A program made the position numbers and the translations under genes. A DNA stretch of 64,000 nucleotides from Cacajao melanocephalus (Eukaryota; Chordata; Mammalia; Primates; Pitheciidae), in the NCBI GenBank assembly GCA_963573385.1, contig CAUYLG010038249.1, positions 32,730 through 96,729 on the forward strand, written 5' to 3'. This document shows, piece after piece, positions 36,451 to 46,629 of the stretch (position 1 is the first letter of the stretch; each line of letters starts with the position of its first letter). The notes under the pieces are model-generated. The model was not told where the DNA came from. It did no database searches and worked only from the letters and a program-made list of their open reading frames with translations.

Positions 36451-38244
36451 CCCCCTCCCCACCCGTGGTTTAGACAAACCAAAATTGTTTTTTATTTTAA
36501 ATTTTGTATCCACTCCCCTATGTGTACCTGCATGTGCATGAGCATGTGGCCTGACAGCTCCAGGTGGTCTCAAGGCACCACACCTCACCTTCGTGGGGTG
36601 GAAGTAACACTGGAGAAACTCACTCCAGGGAGCCAGGACGTGCTGTGGCAGAAAGAACACAGGCTTCAGGAGACAAGAGGCTTCCTCCCAGCTCAGTGCT
36701 ACACTTGTTCTATGCCCTGAGCCAGTCACTTTCCCTTTGTGACCCATCCGAGATCCATTTACAGGGTGAAGGGGATCCGGCAAGATGATGTCCAACCAAG
36801 CTCCCTCCCAAATGCGATATTTCCTCTAGGCATTCCAAACCCATTTAGGAACAAATCAGGTTGTAAGAGAAAGGAATGGATACAAATGTCTTCTATTTGT
36901 TCACTGTAGCTCAAAGCACAGCCAATTTTGAGGTGACCACCCCCCACATCAGAAAACCCCCTTTGGGAGCAGAGTGACTGGCACAAGCTCTGCTCAGGGA
37001 GACCCAGGAGGAATACTTGCCAGCCTGGGGGTGCCGGCCACCCCTGCCATGCTCACCATGGAAACAAGCTGTGCAGCCCATGCAGCAGGCCAAGAATCTG
37101 GGCAGTTCGAAGGAGCCATGCCATTGTGGGCAGACACCGAGGCTCCCAGAAAACAAGCAAAGGCGAGGCCTGGAAGCTGCAGCGGAGACAGGTCATCATG
37201 ACCTTCCCTCCCGGGCCAGTGCCAGACTGGCCAGCGGACAGGTCTTCATCTCCATCCAGGCAGCCCAGGCGTCCCTCAGGAAGTAAGCGACGAAGCTCAC
37301 CACTGCCAGCGTGGGCCCCGGGACTGCTCCCTCCATCGGCGTGTATTGGGTACCAGCTACACACCTGGGTGGTGTCGGGCACTGTGGGGACAGGTTAGAC
37401 AGGATACAGTGCCTCCTCCGGAAGGAATGGCAGGATCGGAGAATTAGCACCCTCCAGCAAGCACATGGCCAGTAGAAACAGTACCTTGAGGATTTTGAAG
37501 GAAAAAGCTGGAGCTGAGAGCCTTGAAAGATGTTCCTGGTGTGTATTTCAGGAATACACACCAGGGGGTGTGTACATGTATTTTACGGAAATGGTTTGAG
37601 CCCACTGGGCACCCTGACAGCTTCATCCGTGAATGCAAAGGTTAGAGTCAGCCTGCTTGAGCAAAGGAGTAGGGGGGACCTTGCTTTGTAGGAGGCTTAG
37701 TAATAATTTCATAGCGAATGCCCTTGAACCTCGGGATACTAATGCAGTCACCATAGACACCTATGGAAATCCTTGCATTTCCTAGCTCTCATGCAGAGTT
37801 GGTTGTTGAAGTTAGATGGTCTGAGGGGGCAAGAGGAGGGTAATAACATACAGTAACAGCCAAGTCACATTGTACATAGAACGTGATTAACAACGTTGAC
37901 CTTAAAGGGCCTAGGGGCCATTGGTGCTTCAGAGCCATCAAGTTGGCATAGTTCACTGGCTTCTCTCCTCCTCTTTCCTGCACCTTGTCCTCTCCTTCAG
38001 TATCTCCTTTCTCCCTCCCCACCCGACACTGATGTGGCCGGTGGGGGATGAGGGTATTGGTAAGATTCCCTGTTTTCCAGCTTTCCGCTCCAGTTTCCTG
38101 GGATTTTCTCATTTTTCAGAGACCTATTACGTCCAGAAAGCAACTTTGCCAGCAGGAGAACCACCAGCCAAAGGCAGCTCAAAGTCCCAAGGCTTTGACC
38201 CACTACCAAGAGGAAGTCTAATGGGAGAGGCAGCCCCAGGTGGT
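36451..38244. other. GC-richer noncoding DNA
   Basis: No gene supported despite many overlapping ORFs on both strands. ORF density here reflects GC content. A low-confidence antisense L2-like patch lies at 37,340-37,410 (GTATTGGGTACCAGCTACACACC, GGCACTGTGGGGACAGG). Confidence 0.4.
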
Positions 38245-38470
38245 GGCACAGCCAGGGCCCTGGAGACACAGATCCAGTCTCTGTTCGGTACCAGCTGTGT
38301 GACCATGGGCAAGTCACTTGACCTTTTCATGCCTCAGTTTCCTGATCAGTGAAATGGGAGTGATAGGCCCTATCTCCCAACCTTGCACACAGGGTTACTG
38401 CAAGGAATAAATGAGATCCTGTATGCAAAGCACATAACACAGGACCTGAAAGGGACCCGATAGATACTTG
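38245..38470 (+). repeat. MIR SINE
   Basis: Sense MIR: CCAGCTGTGTGACCATGGGCAAGTCACTTGACCTTTTCATGCCTCAGTTTCCTGATCAGTGAAATGGGAGTGATA, then GGGTTACTGCAAGGAATAAATGAGATCCTG and GCAAAGCACATAACACAGGACCTG. Confidence 0.9.
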
Positions 38471-38523
38471 TGCAGATGTCCTTCTGGTAAAGGAAGATGG
38501 CCGAGGGCCAGTCCCTGTGAGGT

Positions 38524-38883
38524 ATGTGGCTATGGTTGAATGTCTGTGTCCCTCCACAATCCATATGTTGGAACCTAAGACTCCATGTGATAGTATTAAG
38601 AGGTGGGGCCTTCTGGGAAGTGATGAAGCCACGAGGGCTCTGCCCTTAAAAAGGGTTAGAGGGAACTGACAAGATGATTTTCCTTTGTGCCCTTCTACCT
38701 TCCACCATGTGAGGATGCAACAAGGGATGCCATCTTGGAAGCACAGACCAAGTCCTTACCAGACACTGAGCGTGCAGGTTCCTCGATCTTCCCAGCCCCC
38801 GGAACTGTGAGGAAATAAATTTCTGTTGTTTGTAAATTGCCCGGTCTCAGGTATTTTGTTATATCAGCACAAAAAGACTAAGA
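38524..38883 (+). mobile_element. MLT1-type MaLR LTR
   Basis: TGTGGCTATGGTTGAATGTCTGTGTCCCTCCACAATCCATATGTTGG, then GAGGTGGGGCCTTCTGGGAAGTGATGAAGCCACGAGGG, GTGAGGATGCAACAAGG and GGAACTGTGAGGAAATAAATTTCTGTTGTTTGTAAATTGCCCGGTCTCAGGTATTTTGTTATATCAGCACAAAAAGACTAAGAC. It contains an AATAAA signal in the expected place. Confidence 0.88.
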
Positions 38884-40039
38884 CTTATCTGCCTTATGGG
38901 CAGCCTGCCTTCCTGTCTCCCAGAGTGACAATGCACACTGGTTAGCCTGCCCTTGCCCAGGGCCTAGCAGCCCACCAAGAAGGTTCAGAAACCCCATCTG
39001 TCTGTGCTCTGCAGCAGAGTCACTTCTCTGGGCCAGTCTCCCATAGCATGCTCTAGTGACATAGCCTGAGAGCCAGGAGGTGGCGGTCACCACAGAGTTC
39101 TATCTGTGCCTAGGTCCAGAGAGCCAAGCCCACCTCTGCTGGTGTGAGCACTGCCCATGTCACTCTGTGGTGCCCCATCTTTGGTGCCTCCGTGGCTGTG
39201 AGGCCCCTCCTCTGACTGACAGTTGCTCTCTTTAGCTATCCCACTGCTTTGATCCACGGTACTACTCGCGTTGATCATTTGACTACTTGCTGTCAGCTGC
39301 ATTCCCAGCCTTCTTTGCTCTGCTCTGGCACAGCAGAGTGAGCCTCCACAGGCTGCATTTCCCAGATGCTCTCCAACGGGCTTTCAGTTAGGTTCTGTGA
39401 AGAGGAGGCACTGCCAAAAGCCTGGCTGGTTCCTCCCTGCTGGTTTCTGGCGGGGTCTCAGGCAGTTGTGACAGTGCTGTTGACACTCAGGGGTGACGAT
39501 GGAAGTGGATGTAGTGGCAGGGGCTTTGGCCTAGCAGTGCTGCTCTTGGCTTCCTGTTGAAGCAGCCCAGTTCTATAGCCGTGGCTTAGAACCACGCCAA
39601 TTCTGGGTTCCGAGGAGACATTCCCCCTTGGCTCCTCCAGCCCACAGCTGGTCACGCTTTCCTGCAGCCGCTAGTCTTCAGATAACCTTACCTTACTCCG
39701 CTGCTCCTCCATGCCTTCCATCACCCAGCTGCTGATTCCTCAATTAGATGCCTTCAGTGTGAAAAATGAGGACGGCTTCTGTTTCCCGGCCAGACCCATT
39801 CACCACTTGAGTGACCACGATTCATCTCTGCAGCCTGCTTTTACACATCTCTGTTCTGGCCTGCTGTGTGCTGATTTTAAAGTTTAATCTTCAAAAGATA
39901 GGTTTGTTTTTATTTCCCTTTTTCCCAGTTTTTAAATGGAGCCACCCCGAGACCCCAGTGTTCCTCCTACCATGCATTCACTTCCCTTTTTTGAACCTTG
40001 GTGAAGCCATAGCAGTATTGAAAAAAGAAGTTAGGCGTG
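38884..40039. other. Noncoding DNA
   Basis: No supported gene. The 39,350-39,500 patch (TGCATTTCCCAGATGCTCTCCAACGGGCTTTC) may be part of an old unassigned repeat. Confidence 0.4.
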
Positions 40040-40465
40040 TGTGCCCTTGGACCCAGCAATCATACCTCTAGGAATTTACTTATACAACATGCTCTTCAAC
40101 AGAAGAGCAAAAACATGTATACTCAGATTTGTTACAGCATTGCATATAATAGTGAAAAATCGGAAGCATAAATAGAAAATTGGTTAAGTAAATTTTGCTT
40201 CATATATAACATTGTTTTTTAAATGAAAATATTTCTATCATCTATTATCAAGATTTAAAAAAACAGGCTACATAACAGCAGGCATACTCTGATCACAGTT
40301 AAGTAAAATTGCACACGCATAGGTATTTGTATATAGACATGAATGTTTCAAAGAGTAGTTGCCGAAATATTGACAGTGGTTCTCTCTTAGAGGTAGAGGA
40401 AACTTAGGGTGTGTTTTACATTCATAAGCTACCTAGATGGTTTCTGGCCAAAGATTTCAATCACT
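40040..40465 (+). mobile_element. L1M-type LINE fragment
   Basis: GGACCCAGCAATCATACCTCTAGGAATTTACTTATACAACATGC, then GCATTGCATATAATAGTGAAAAATCGGAAGC, TTGGTTAAGTAAATTTTGCTTCATA and TTGACAGTGGTTCTCTCTTAGAGG, in the order of old L1 ORF2/3' sequence. Confidence 0.8.
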
Positions 40466-40824
40466 GCATCTGTATTTAAGATTTATAGGCCAGGTCCTCT
40501 TTGTTCTTGAAAGATTTTGGTCTTTCATTGTCACCTAATGCAAAAGAAGTCAGTTAAAATCAGAATGAAAGACTGTTCACATCAACAAATGAATAAAAAC
40601 TTGATGCTCCCAGTTGCTGCAGCTGATCCAGTTTTGCTGTTTCTTCAGCTAAAGGGCAGATCATAGGGCAGGACAGTCACTTTGGGCCATCAATTTTCCT
40701 CCTGAAGAAAAGAAGGGGGAAGCTCAGCTCAGACCCGAGTCTGACTCTCACACTACCAGAGTTGCCTCCTCATGAAACAGGACTCAAGAGAGAGGAAGTA
40801 ACGATAACTCGATAACCATAAAAG

Positions 40825-41000
40825 GACATTTGGACAGCACTTTCCAGAATGCCAAGCCCCATCACATCCATGTCTGATTTTGATTGGCTGCGGTACAGCG
40901 GTGTTATCTCCGTTTGATTCAGATCAGGAGACTGAGGCTCACAGGGATTGAAGAACACTCCCAAAGTCAAACCACAGGAAGCCTGGCCTCCCTTCGAATA
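40825..41000 (-). repeat. MIR SINE
   Basis: Antisense MIR: CAGCACTTTCCAGAATGCCAAGCCCCATCACATCCA, then CAGATCAGGAGACTGAGGCTCACAGGG and CTCCCAAAGTCAAACCACAGG. The 3' end is diverged. Confidence 0.6.
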
Positions 41001-41084
41001 CTAATTTCACCACACCTTGCTGCCTCTCTCCACCCCGTTCAAATTGCTTACACACTGGAACTGTTGATAATCCCTCTCTGTGTG

Positions 41085-41195
41085 AGATGCCAGGCTGGGA
41101 TCCCCTGGAGGGCAGAGACCTTATCCTATTCATTTTGTGTCCGTGAGTCACCAGCATTGTAGCACTCAATAAATGTTTATTGAATTGGATTGAAC
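41085..41195 (+). repeat. L2 LINE 3' end
   Basis: CCCCTGGAGGGCAGAGACCTTATCC, then CACCAGCATTGTAGCACTCAATAAATGTTTATTGAATTGGATTGAA, the typical L2 3' terminus. Confidence 0.75.
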
Positions 41196-41394
41196 TTCAC
41201 TAAAACATTTCTAGAAGTGGGAGGCTAGAGCTAACATACTCTGCCTTAAAAAAAAAAAAAAAATCCCCAAAGCTTTGGTTAGAGTTGAGGAATCTAGGCA
41301 CTGTGGGATACAAAGACAAGCAGAAGCTCCTGGGGAACATGACAACTCAAACCAGCAAGAATTCCAGAGCAGACAACCCCTCATTACTTACTTG

Positions 41395-41560
41395 CTACTC
41401 AAAGTGTGTCTTGGACCAGTAGCATCAGCATTTCCCTGGAGCTGTCTAGAAATGCTGAGTCTCAGGCCCCACTCCACAGCTTCTGAATCAGAATCTGCAT
41501 TTTCACTAGCTCTCCAGGTATTTCCTGCATATCAAAGTCTGTGAGGCACTAGAGGTGCAC
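41395..41560 (+). repeat. MER5A hAT-Charlie element
   Basis: CTCAAAGTGTGTCTTGGACCAGTAGCATCAGCATTTCCCTGGAGCTGTCTAGAAATGCTGAGTCTCAGGCCCCACTCC, then TGAATCAGAATCTGCATTTTCACTAGCTCTCCAGG and CAAAGTCTGTGAGGCACTAG. It is a nearly full-length element. Confidence 0.88.
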
Positions 41561-41679
41561 GAACTTCAGACTAGGCTGCTACCTGCCCCAGAACGCCAGC
41601 TGTGAGCCCTGCAAGTGCTCCCAGACAGGATTTTATTCTGTCCAATGTGGTCTCAAATGTGGTCTGAGACCCCTTCCTT

Positions 41680-41762
41680 TCTTTTCTTTCTTTCCCTTTC
41701 TTTTCTCTCTCTTTCTTTCTTTCCTCCTTCCTTCCTTTCTTTCTCTTTCTTTCTTTCTTTCT
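41680..41762. repeat. (TTTC)n microsatellite replacing an Alu tail
   Basis: Pyrimidine tract of TTTC/TTCC units directly abutting the T-side of an antisense Alu. It is the mutated, expanded poly(A) tail of that Alu. Confidence 0.9.
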
Positions 41763-42021
41763 AAGACAGAGTTTCACTCTTGTTGCCCAGGCTGGAGTGC
41801 AAGGGCATGATCTCGGCTCACTGCAACCTCCATCTCCTGGGTTCAATCCTAGCTGGGATTACAGGCATGCACCATGATGCCCAACTAATTTTTTTATTTT
41901 TAGTAGAGATGAGGTTTCACCATGTTGGTCGGGCTGGTCTCGAACTCCTGATCTCAAGTGATCCACCTGCCTTGGCCTCCCAAAGTGCTGGGATTATAGG
42001 CATGAGCCATCATACCCAGCC
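41763..42021 (-). mobile_element. Alu SINE (AluS/J type), small internal deletion
   Basis: Antisense Alu: AGACAGAGTTTCACTCTTGTTGCCCAGGCTGGAGTGCAAGGGCATGATCTCGGCTCACTGCAACC through GGCCTCCCAAAGTGCTGGGATTATAGGCATGAGCC. A stretch between GGGTTCAA and TCCTAGCTGGGATTACAGG (about 25 bases) is missing. Confidence 0.95.
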
Positions 42022-42430
42022 TTTTCACTAGTTTCTGAAGAAAGAGCAGCATAGCATGTTTGCTTCTAGCAAAGAAGCACACTTTATTAAAATTCTACTA
42101 GGAAGAGGAGGAGCGCCCTGCCTCACCATGAGAAGCCAGATACTGGAGAGTGTGGGTCATCCCAAATTTTTGAGATTCTACATAGTTAGTGGATCTCAAC
42201 TAGGGGACAGTGGCAATGTCTGGAGACATTTTTTGGTTGTCTCAGCTGTGGAAACTGGTCATTCTGGCAGTGAGTGGAAGCTGGGGATGCTGGCTTCTTT
42301 CATATTCATTGCCCCGTCACTCTGGAACTCAGTTTCCACCCGATCCAAAGGGGAGAAGAGGGTTTGTCAACTTTATGGAGATCTGGGAATTATGGAAAGA
42401 ATCAGATGAACCATTAAAAGCTAATTTTTG
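42022..42430. repeat. Region with a MER20-like hAT fragment
   Basis: At about 42,187-42,305, GTGGATCTCAACTAGGGGACAGTGGCAATGTCTGGAGACATTTTTTGGTTGTC matches a MER20-type nonautonomous hAT-Charlie element. It is truncated after GGGGATGCTGG. Nothing else in this stretch is assignable. Confidence 0.55.
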
Positions 42431-42627
42431 TCAGGTGCAGTGGCTCATGCCTGTAGCCCCAGCTACTTGGGAGGAAGATCCCAGCTACTTGTGGTGGGAG
42501 GATCAGTTGGTTGGAGGATCAGTTGGTGGGAGGATCACTTGAGCCTCGGAGGTAGAGGCTGCAGTGATCTGAGATTGCACCTCTTCACTCCAGCCTGGGC
42601 AACAGAGTAAGACTCAGTCTCTTTAAC
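42431..42627 (+). mobile_element. Partial, rearranged Alu with a 3 x 16-bp tandem repeat
   Basis: Starts TCAGGTGCAGTGGCTCATGCCTGTAGCCCCAGCTACTTGGGAGG and ends ACTCCAGCCTGGGCAACAGAGTAAGACTCAGTCTC. The CAGCTACTT segment is duplicated. It is followed by three 16-bp units (42,493-42,508, 42,509-42,524, 42,525-42,540), each a GGTGGGAGGATCAGTT variant. Confidence 0.85.
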
Positions 42628-42794
42628 AAAAGATAAAGTGTATTAAATTTAAAAAGAAGCTTATCCTTCACAAGTGTGAGAAAAGTTCAACAACAACTCA
42701 GGGACTATAGAAGGGCTGGGACAAGCAACTAAGCTCAGAGAGAAGGGGGCCGTGCAAAGGAAGAAACGTGGCAGGGACAGCCCAACGTCCGGAA

Positions 42795-43428
42795 AGTGGA
42801 TATAAAAATTTTTTATTACACAAAATACTTTCTTATTCATAAGAAAGACTTAAATACCCCCCCCCTTTTCCCTAGATAAACCAGATTTTGTTTCACTTCT
42901 CTATTTTCCAAACTTCTTGAAATGTGGCTATGAGAAAAAAATATATTTTTCCAAAAACGATTTAAACAAACAAACTTGTGAACGTCACCAGAGATGGATG
43001 CCCCACCAACGCCGCCAGGGAGGAAGGCTGGAGCTGGCCTCGCTGCTGCTTTGATGTCATGCTTCGAGCTCCGCTCCCTTCACGCCACGCGGACGTCGCA
43101 GGAGTGGGATGTGAAAGAGCGTTTCTCCAAGCGTCTTTCTCGGAGTCCCACCGCCGTCTCCAGGCACTTTTTCTGCCAGAAGCTCAAGAGAAGAGCATGT
43201 GAAGGGCCAGGAAGCCGGGGCAGGTGCCGCCGTGAGAGAGCCGAGGAGGAGGGTGGGAGGCGCACCCCAGTCTGTTTCACCCTGAAACGCTAGGGCCTTG
43301 CGTTCCGCTAGGCAGCTGCAGAGAGCGACTGCTCCTCCGGGCGCGCTTCGCTGCTGGGGAAGAACAGGCAGGGATGCCTTGTGCACGGATCCCTTGGTGA
43401 CCGGGCGGCCCCGCCTCGCCGAGCTCCA
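42795..43428 (-). other. Predicted 3'UTR of the unrecognised minus-strand gene
   Basis: The region between the TGA at 43,431-43,429 and the AATAAA at 42,817-42,812 (minus strand) contains no interspersed repeat. It becomes AT-rich toward the poly(A) signal. Length from the stop to a cleavage site about 15-20 bases past the signal is about 630 bases. The exact 3' end is inferred. Confidence 0.55.
42812..42817 (-). promoter_or_regulatory. Poly(A) signal AATAAA
   Basis: On the minus strand AATAAA lies about 610 bases past the TGA stop of the terminal coding exon. A GT-containing stretch follows around 42,780. It is the first canonical hexamer I see downstream of the stop. Confidence 0.55.
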
Positions 43429-44040
43429 TCAGTTAGCATCAGGAGCATCTGGCAGAGGCTCAGGCTGGGGCCCCAGGGATGAGGCCAGTTTGGTGAGGGC
43501 CCGCGCTATGACGTCCAGATGGCCGTTCATGGTCCGCAGCTCCACCAGGATGTCCCCGACGTTGGCCTCCAAGCTCGCCGCAGCGGCGGGCCGAGTGCGG
43601 GGCGGCGGGGATGAACCCGCGTCCACGGTGTCCTCCTCCCTGCCCGCGGCGCCGGGGCGCGGGGCGCAGCTCCTTTCTGGGCCCTGGGCCGGTGCCAGGA
43701 CGGGCGGCGGCCGCTCCCTGTCATCCCCGCGTGTGGCAGGAGAGGTGGTCGAGGGGCAGCTGGGCAGCCAGTCCACCAGGCGCGGAGCGGCCTCTGGGGA
43801 GGAGGCGACCACTGAGTAGAGGCCTGTGCGCCGGGAGATGCCAGGGCCTGGAGGCGCCGAGGCTGCGGGGAGCGGAGGCAGCAGTGGGGGCAGCACTGGT
43901 GGGCCCGGGGAAAAGGCCTGGGACTCGCAGGAGGAGGAGGAGGGAGACGGCAGGGCGGCGGTGGAGGGGCCTGGCTCTTCCGAGGAGAGGAACAAGGTGG
44001 TCGAAGACTGGGAGTCCAAGGTACTGGGCTCCGAATCTGT
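43000..44040. promoter_or_regulatory. CpG-rich island-like segment
   Basis: This stretch of about 1 kb is very GC-rich with many CpG dinucleotides, densest at 43,480-43,900, unlike anything else in the window. It overlaps the terminal coding exon rather than a visible promoter. Its composition could reflect coding constraint, an intragenic CpG island, or an antisense or alternative promoter. Confidence 0.6.
43429..44036 (-). CDS. Terminal coding exon of an unrecognised multi-exon gene
   Basis: The exon encodes 201 residues plus the last two bases of a shared Asp codon, ending in TGA (43,431-43,429). The 3' splice site on the minus strand is strong: a pyrimidine-rich CTCATTCTTCCTTGACAG ending at 44,037, so the exon starts at 44,036 in phase 1. 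I do not recognise the protein. It starts acidic and Ser/Thr-rich (SEPSTLDSQSS, then LFLSSEEPGPST). A long Pro/Ala/Ser-rich, presumably disordered body follows (43,570-43,960). The C-terminus (about 43,470-43,566) contains the only likely ordered part, an amphipathic helix with regularly spaced Ile/Leu/Val/Met (NVGDILVELR..., RALTKLASSL), then a Pro-rich end. Such C-terminal helices occur in small DNA-binding and oligomerising nuclear proteins, but that role is conjecture. Longer plus-strand open frames over the same DNA are treated as GC-driven shadows. Confidence 0.72.
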
Positions 44041-44074
44041 CAAGGAAGAATGAGAAAGAGTCACTCAGGCATGC
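44037..44074 (-). other. Splice acceptor region of the terminal exon
   Basis: Minus-strand text TCTTTCTCATTCTTCCTTGACAG is a polypyrimidine tract followed by CAG with no intervening AG. The reading frame also stays open for about ten codons upstream, so the exact junction rests on the splice-site match and the phase fit. Confidence 0.65.
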
Positions 44075-44200
44075 ATGCTCTTCAGCACTTATTGTGTGCC
44101 AACTCTATGCGCAGCTCCATGCTAGGTACTTAAATGAGTGAGAAGGTGAAAGGTATTTCCTACCTCTCAGAGCTTGCAATTCAGTAAGGAAGAGTGGGCT
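44075..44200 (-). repeat. L2 LINE 3' fragment
   Basis: Antisense L2: TTCAGCACTTATTGTGTGCCAACTCTATGCGCAGCTCCATGCTAGGTACTTAAATGAGTGAG, then CCTCTCAGAGCTTGCAATTCAGTAAGG. Confidence 0.65.
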
Positions 44201-44524
44201 ATAGGAGCAGGCAATGGCTGGAGAGAGAACAAAGTGGAGGATGTGGCACAGAGCATAGGTACTCTGGGGCAAAGAAGATCAGCGAGTCCAAGAAGGCATC
44301 CTGGTCTAGCGCTCCGCTGGGTCTCGAAAGGTGGCACGGGTGTAAAGACAGAGGCAGCTCCAGGCAGGGGACCATGGCTGCAGCTTATTTGGAGGCAATC
44401 CTGCCAAGGGCAGCCCATGAATCCTGTGACAAGAAGGCCCTTCCCCAAGACGGCCAAAAGCAGAACTGTGTTAAACAGATGACCCGCCACCACCTCATCA
44501 GAGCAAGGCTCTCAGGGTGGAGGA
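44201..44524. other. Intronic noncoding DNA
   Basis: Lies in the inferred intron between the two coding exons. No feature supported; the overlapping ORFs on both strands are not coding-like. Confidence 0.45.
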
Positions 44525-44700
44525 GAAAGAGTTCAGAACCAGGAGCCAGGAGACAGTGCTGATTCTTGCTCTGCCAGAAAATGCCATGGAACCTTGTGCA
44601 AGCCCCATCCCTCCTTGGAGACTTGGTTTCATCCTCCCATCCACATAAGAAGGTTGCGCCCAGTGGCCTCTGGGGCCCTTCAGGACAGATCATCTGCCTT
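44525..44700 (+). repeat. MIR SINE
   Basis: Sense MIR, diverged: GAACCAGGAGCCAGGAGACAGTGCTGATTCTTGCTCTGCCAG, then GAACCTTGTGCAAGCCCCATCCCTCCTTGGAGACTTGGTTTCATCCTCCCATCC. Confidence 0.65.
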
Positions 44701-45490
44701 CAAAAGTCTGCAGCTTGAAGCACTGATCTAAGTTCACAGTGGGCGCACTTAAAAATCTGGAAGCACTTTACAGACGGACTCTTGTTAGTTCTCCCCTAAT
44801 CCCTGAAGCTTCCAGGTAGAAAGCAGGCGGCAGCTGTTTGTGACTGGGTATGGAAACAAGGTTTACCAACCTCAGATCAAAGGAGCCACATGAATGAGAA
44901 CTACCTTAACTCAGCTATCTCAGCCACCCTGGTGGCTGCCATTGGGGAGATGGTCTATGCTCACCCTGGAAGCAGTTCTGAGTTTTACTGGAGCCAGGTC
45001 TCAGAGGCTTCTCTCCCGGTTCCAGCTAGAATGTCTGTGCTTGGCTTTCTGCATTGTCTATTTGGATGCCCACCCTGGTGCCACGCCTTTCAGGGATTCC
45101 GAGCCTTTCAAAGGCAGAACTTGCTCGAGTACCTCAGCTTATTATCTTGGGGAGGGTGACCTGATGAAAGCATCAGTGAGTAAACACATCCCTGCTGCCT
45201 GCGAACATGTGTGCTCTCACCCTCGTCATGGGTGAGCTGTTCCTTCATCTGGTGTCTGGCTCAGACTCAGAGAAGCCCTAGTCATCTGGGGAAAGGTTGG
45301 TCCCTCATCCCTCCTGACTCCAGTGTCCAACAAAGTTCTCACAGAGCTCCCAGGGCCCAGATGTTCAGATGTCCAGTTTGTGTGGGAATTGTGTCTGGGA
45401 GGATTCAGAGAGGCAATTATTCCTCAGATGGCAGCATTTGAGGAGAAGCCAACAATCTGCCTGAGAGCTTCTCTGATGGAAGAAGTTCAT
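44701..45490. other. Intronic noncoding DNA
   Basis: No supported gene or named repeat. ORFs of 89 and 113 codons on the plus strand overlap here in different frames and have no support. Confidence 0.4.
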
Positions 45491-45491
45491 G

Positions 45492-45795
45492 GGCCCAGGC
45501 ACGGTGGCACACGCCTGTAATCCCAGCACTTTGGGAGGCCAAGACAGGTAGATTGCTTGAGTCCAGGAGTTTGAGCCCAGCCTGGCCAACATGGTGAAAC
45601 CCCATCTCCACAAAAAACAAACAAAAATTAGCTGGGCATGCTGGTATGTGCCTGTAGTCCCAGCTACTCAGAAGGTGAGGTGGGAGGATTACTTGAGCCT
45701 GGGAGGTTGAGGCTACAGTGAGCCATGATCGCACAACTATGCCCAGCCTTGGTGACAGGATAAGATCCTGTCTCAAAAAAAAAAAAAAAAAAAAG
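45492..45795 (+). mobile_element. AluJ-type SINE
   Basis: Full dimeric Alu. It starts GGCCCAGGCACGGTGGCACACGCCTG, has the middle A-rich linker CAAAAAACAAACAAAAATTAGC, and ends in an A-run at 45,774-45,794. The AluJ assignment rests on overall divergence and the GTAGTCCCAGCTACTCAGAAGGTGAGGTGGGAGGATTACTTGAGCCTGGGAGG right arm. Confidence 0.95.
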
Positions 45796-46202
45796 GCTCG
45801 TGAGTACTTTCTGCTGTTGACTTTCACAGAACTGCCTCTCCTCCACCAAAACTAAATTTCCCCAGGTATCTGTGATTATCTTCTTTTATAAACCAAGAAT
45901 CATGGCTATTTCTAAGAACCTAACCACTATGAGTTGAAAATGATGAAAGAGAAACCCCACAAACTGTTTTCTCTAGTCTTACTTAAGAAATGTTAATGAG
46001 TTTCACATATCCAATTCTCATAGCAAACAAAAAACCTCTATATTAAACCAAATAGAAGTCTAATTTCTAAAATGAAACAGAGCAAGCACACAGAATAGTC
46101 TAGGGTAGAAGCAACTTAGAGGCCTAATGCCATCATAAAGGTAGCGATAGCAATAATGCTGACATTTCTCTAGGCTACCAAGGGTATAAAAAAGGTGACC
46201 TC

Positions 46203-46492
46203 GGCTGGGCACAGGGGTTCACACCTGTAATCCCAGCACTTTGGGAAGCTGAGGCAGGCAGATTATGAGGTCAGGAGCTTGAGACCAGCCTGGCCAACAT
46301 GGTGAAACACCATCTCTACCAAAAATACAAAAATTAGCCAAGCATGGTGGCGAGCACCTGTAATGCCAGCTACTCAGGAGGACAAGGCAGGAGAATCACT
46401 TGAACCCAGGAAATGGAGGTTGCAAGGTTGCAGTGAGCCAAGATTGCACCACTGCACTCCAGCCTGGCTGACAGGGTAAGACTCCATCAAGA
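46203..46492 (+). mobile_element. AluS-type SINE
   Basis: Starts GGCTGGGCACAGGGGTTCACACCTG and ends CCAGCCTGGCTGACAGGGTAAGACTCCATC. Target-site duplications with one mismatch flank the element plus tail: AAAGGTGACCTC at 46,191-46,202 and AAAGGTAACCTC at 46,618-46,629. Confidence 0.95.
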
Positions 46493-46617
46493 AAGAAAGA
46501 AGGAAGGAAGGAAGGAAGGAAGGAAGGAAGGAAGGAAGGAAGGAAGGAAGGAAGGAAGGGAAAGAAAAAGAAAGAGAGAGAAAGAAAGAAAAAGAAAGAA
46601 AAGGAAAGAAAAAAAAG
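46486..46617 (+). repeat. GGAA microsatellite in an Alu tail
   Basis: The Alu poly(A) tail has become a tetranucleotide tract: GAAA units, then 14 uninterrupted GGAA units (46,502-46,557), then AAAG/GAAA/GAGA variants to 46,617. Confidence 0.95.
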
Positions 46618-46629
46618 AAAGGTAACCTC

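Noticed and set aside
43298..44141. 173- and 176-codon plus-strand ORFs over the CpG-rich exon
   Set aside because: They run antisense to the better supported minus-strand coding exon. High GC suppresses stop codons in all frames, and their products are Arg/Gly/Ala-rich with no domain.
45417..45827. 136-codon minus-strand ORF with a Phe-rich run
   Set aside because: It is the antisense reading of an Alu; the Phe run is the A-tail.
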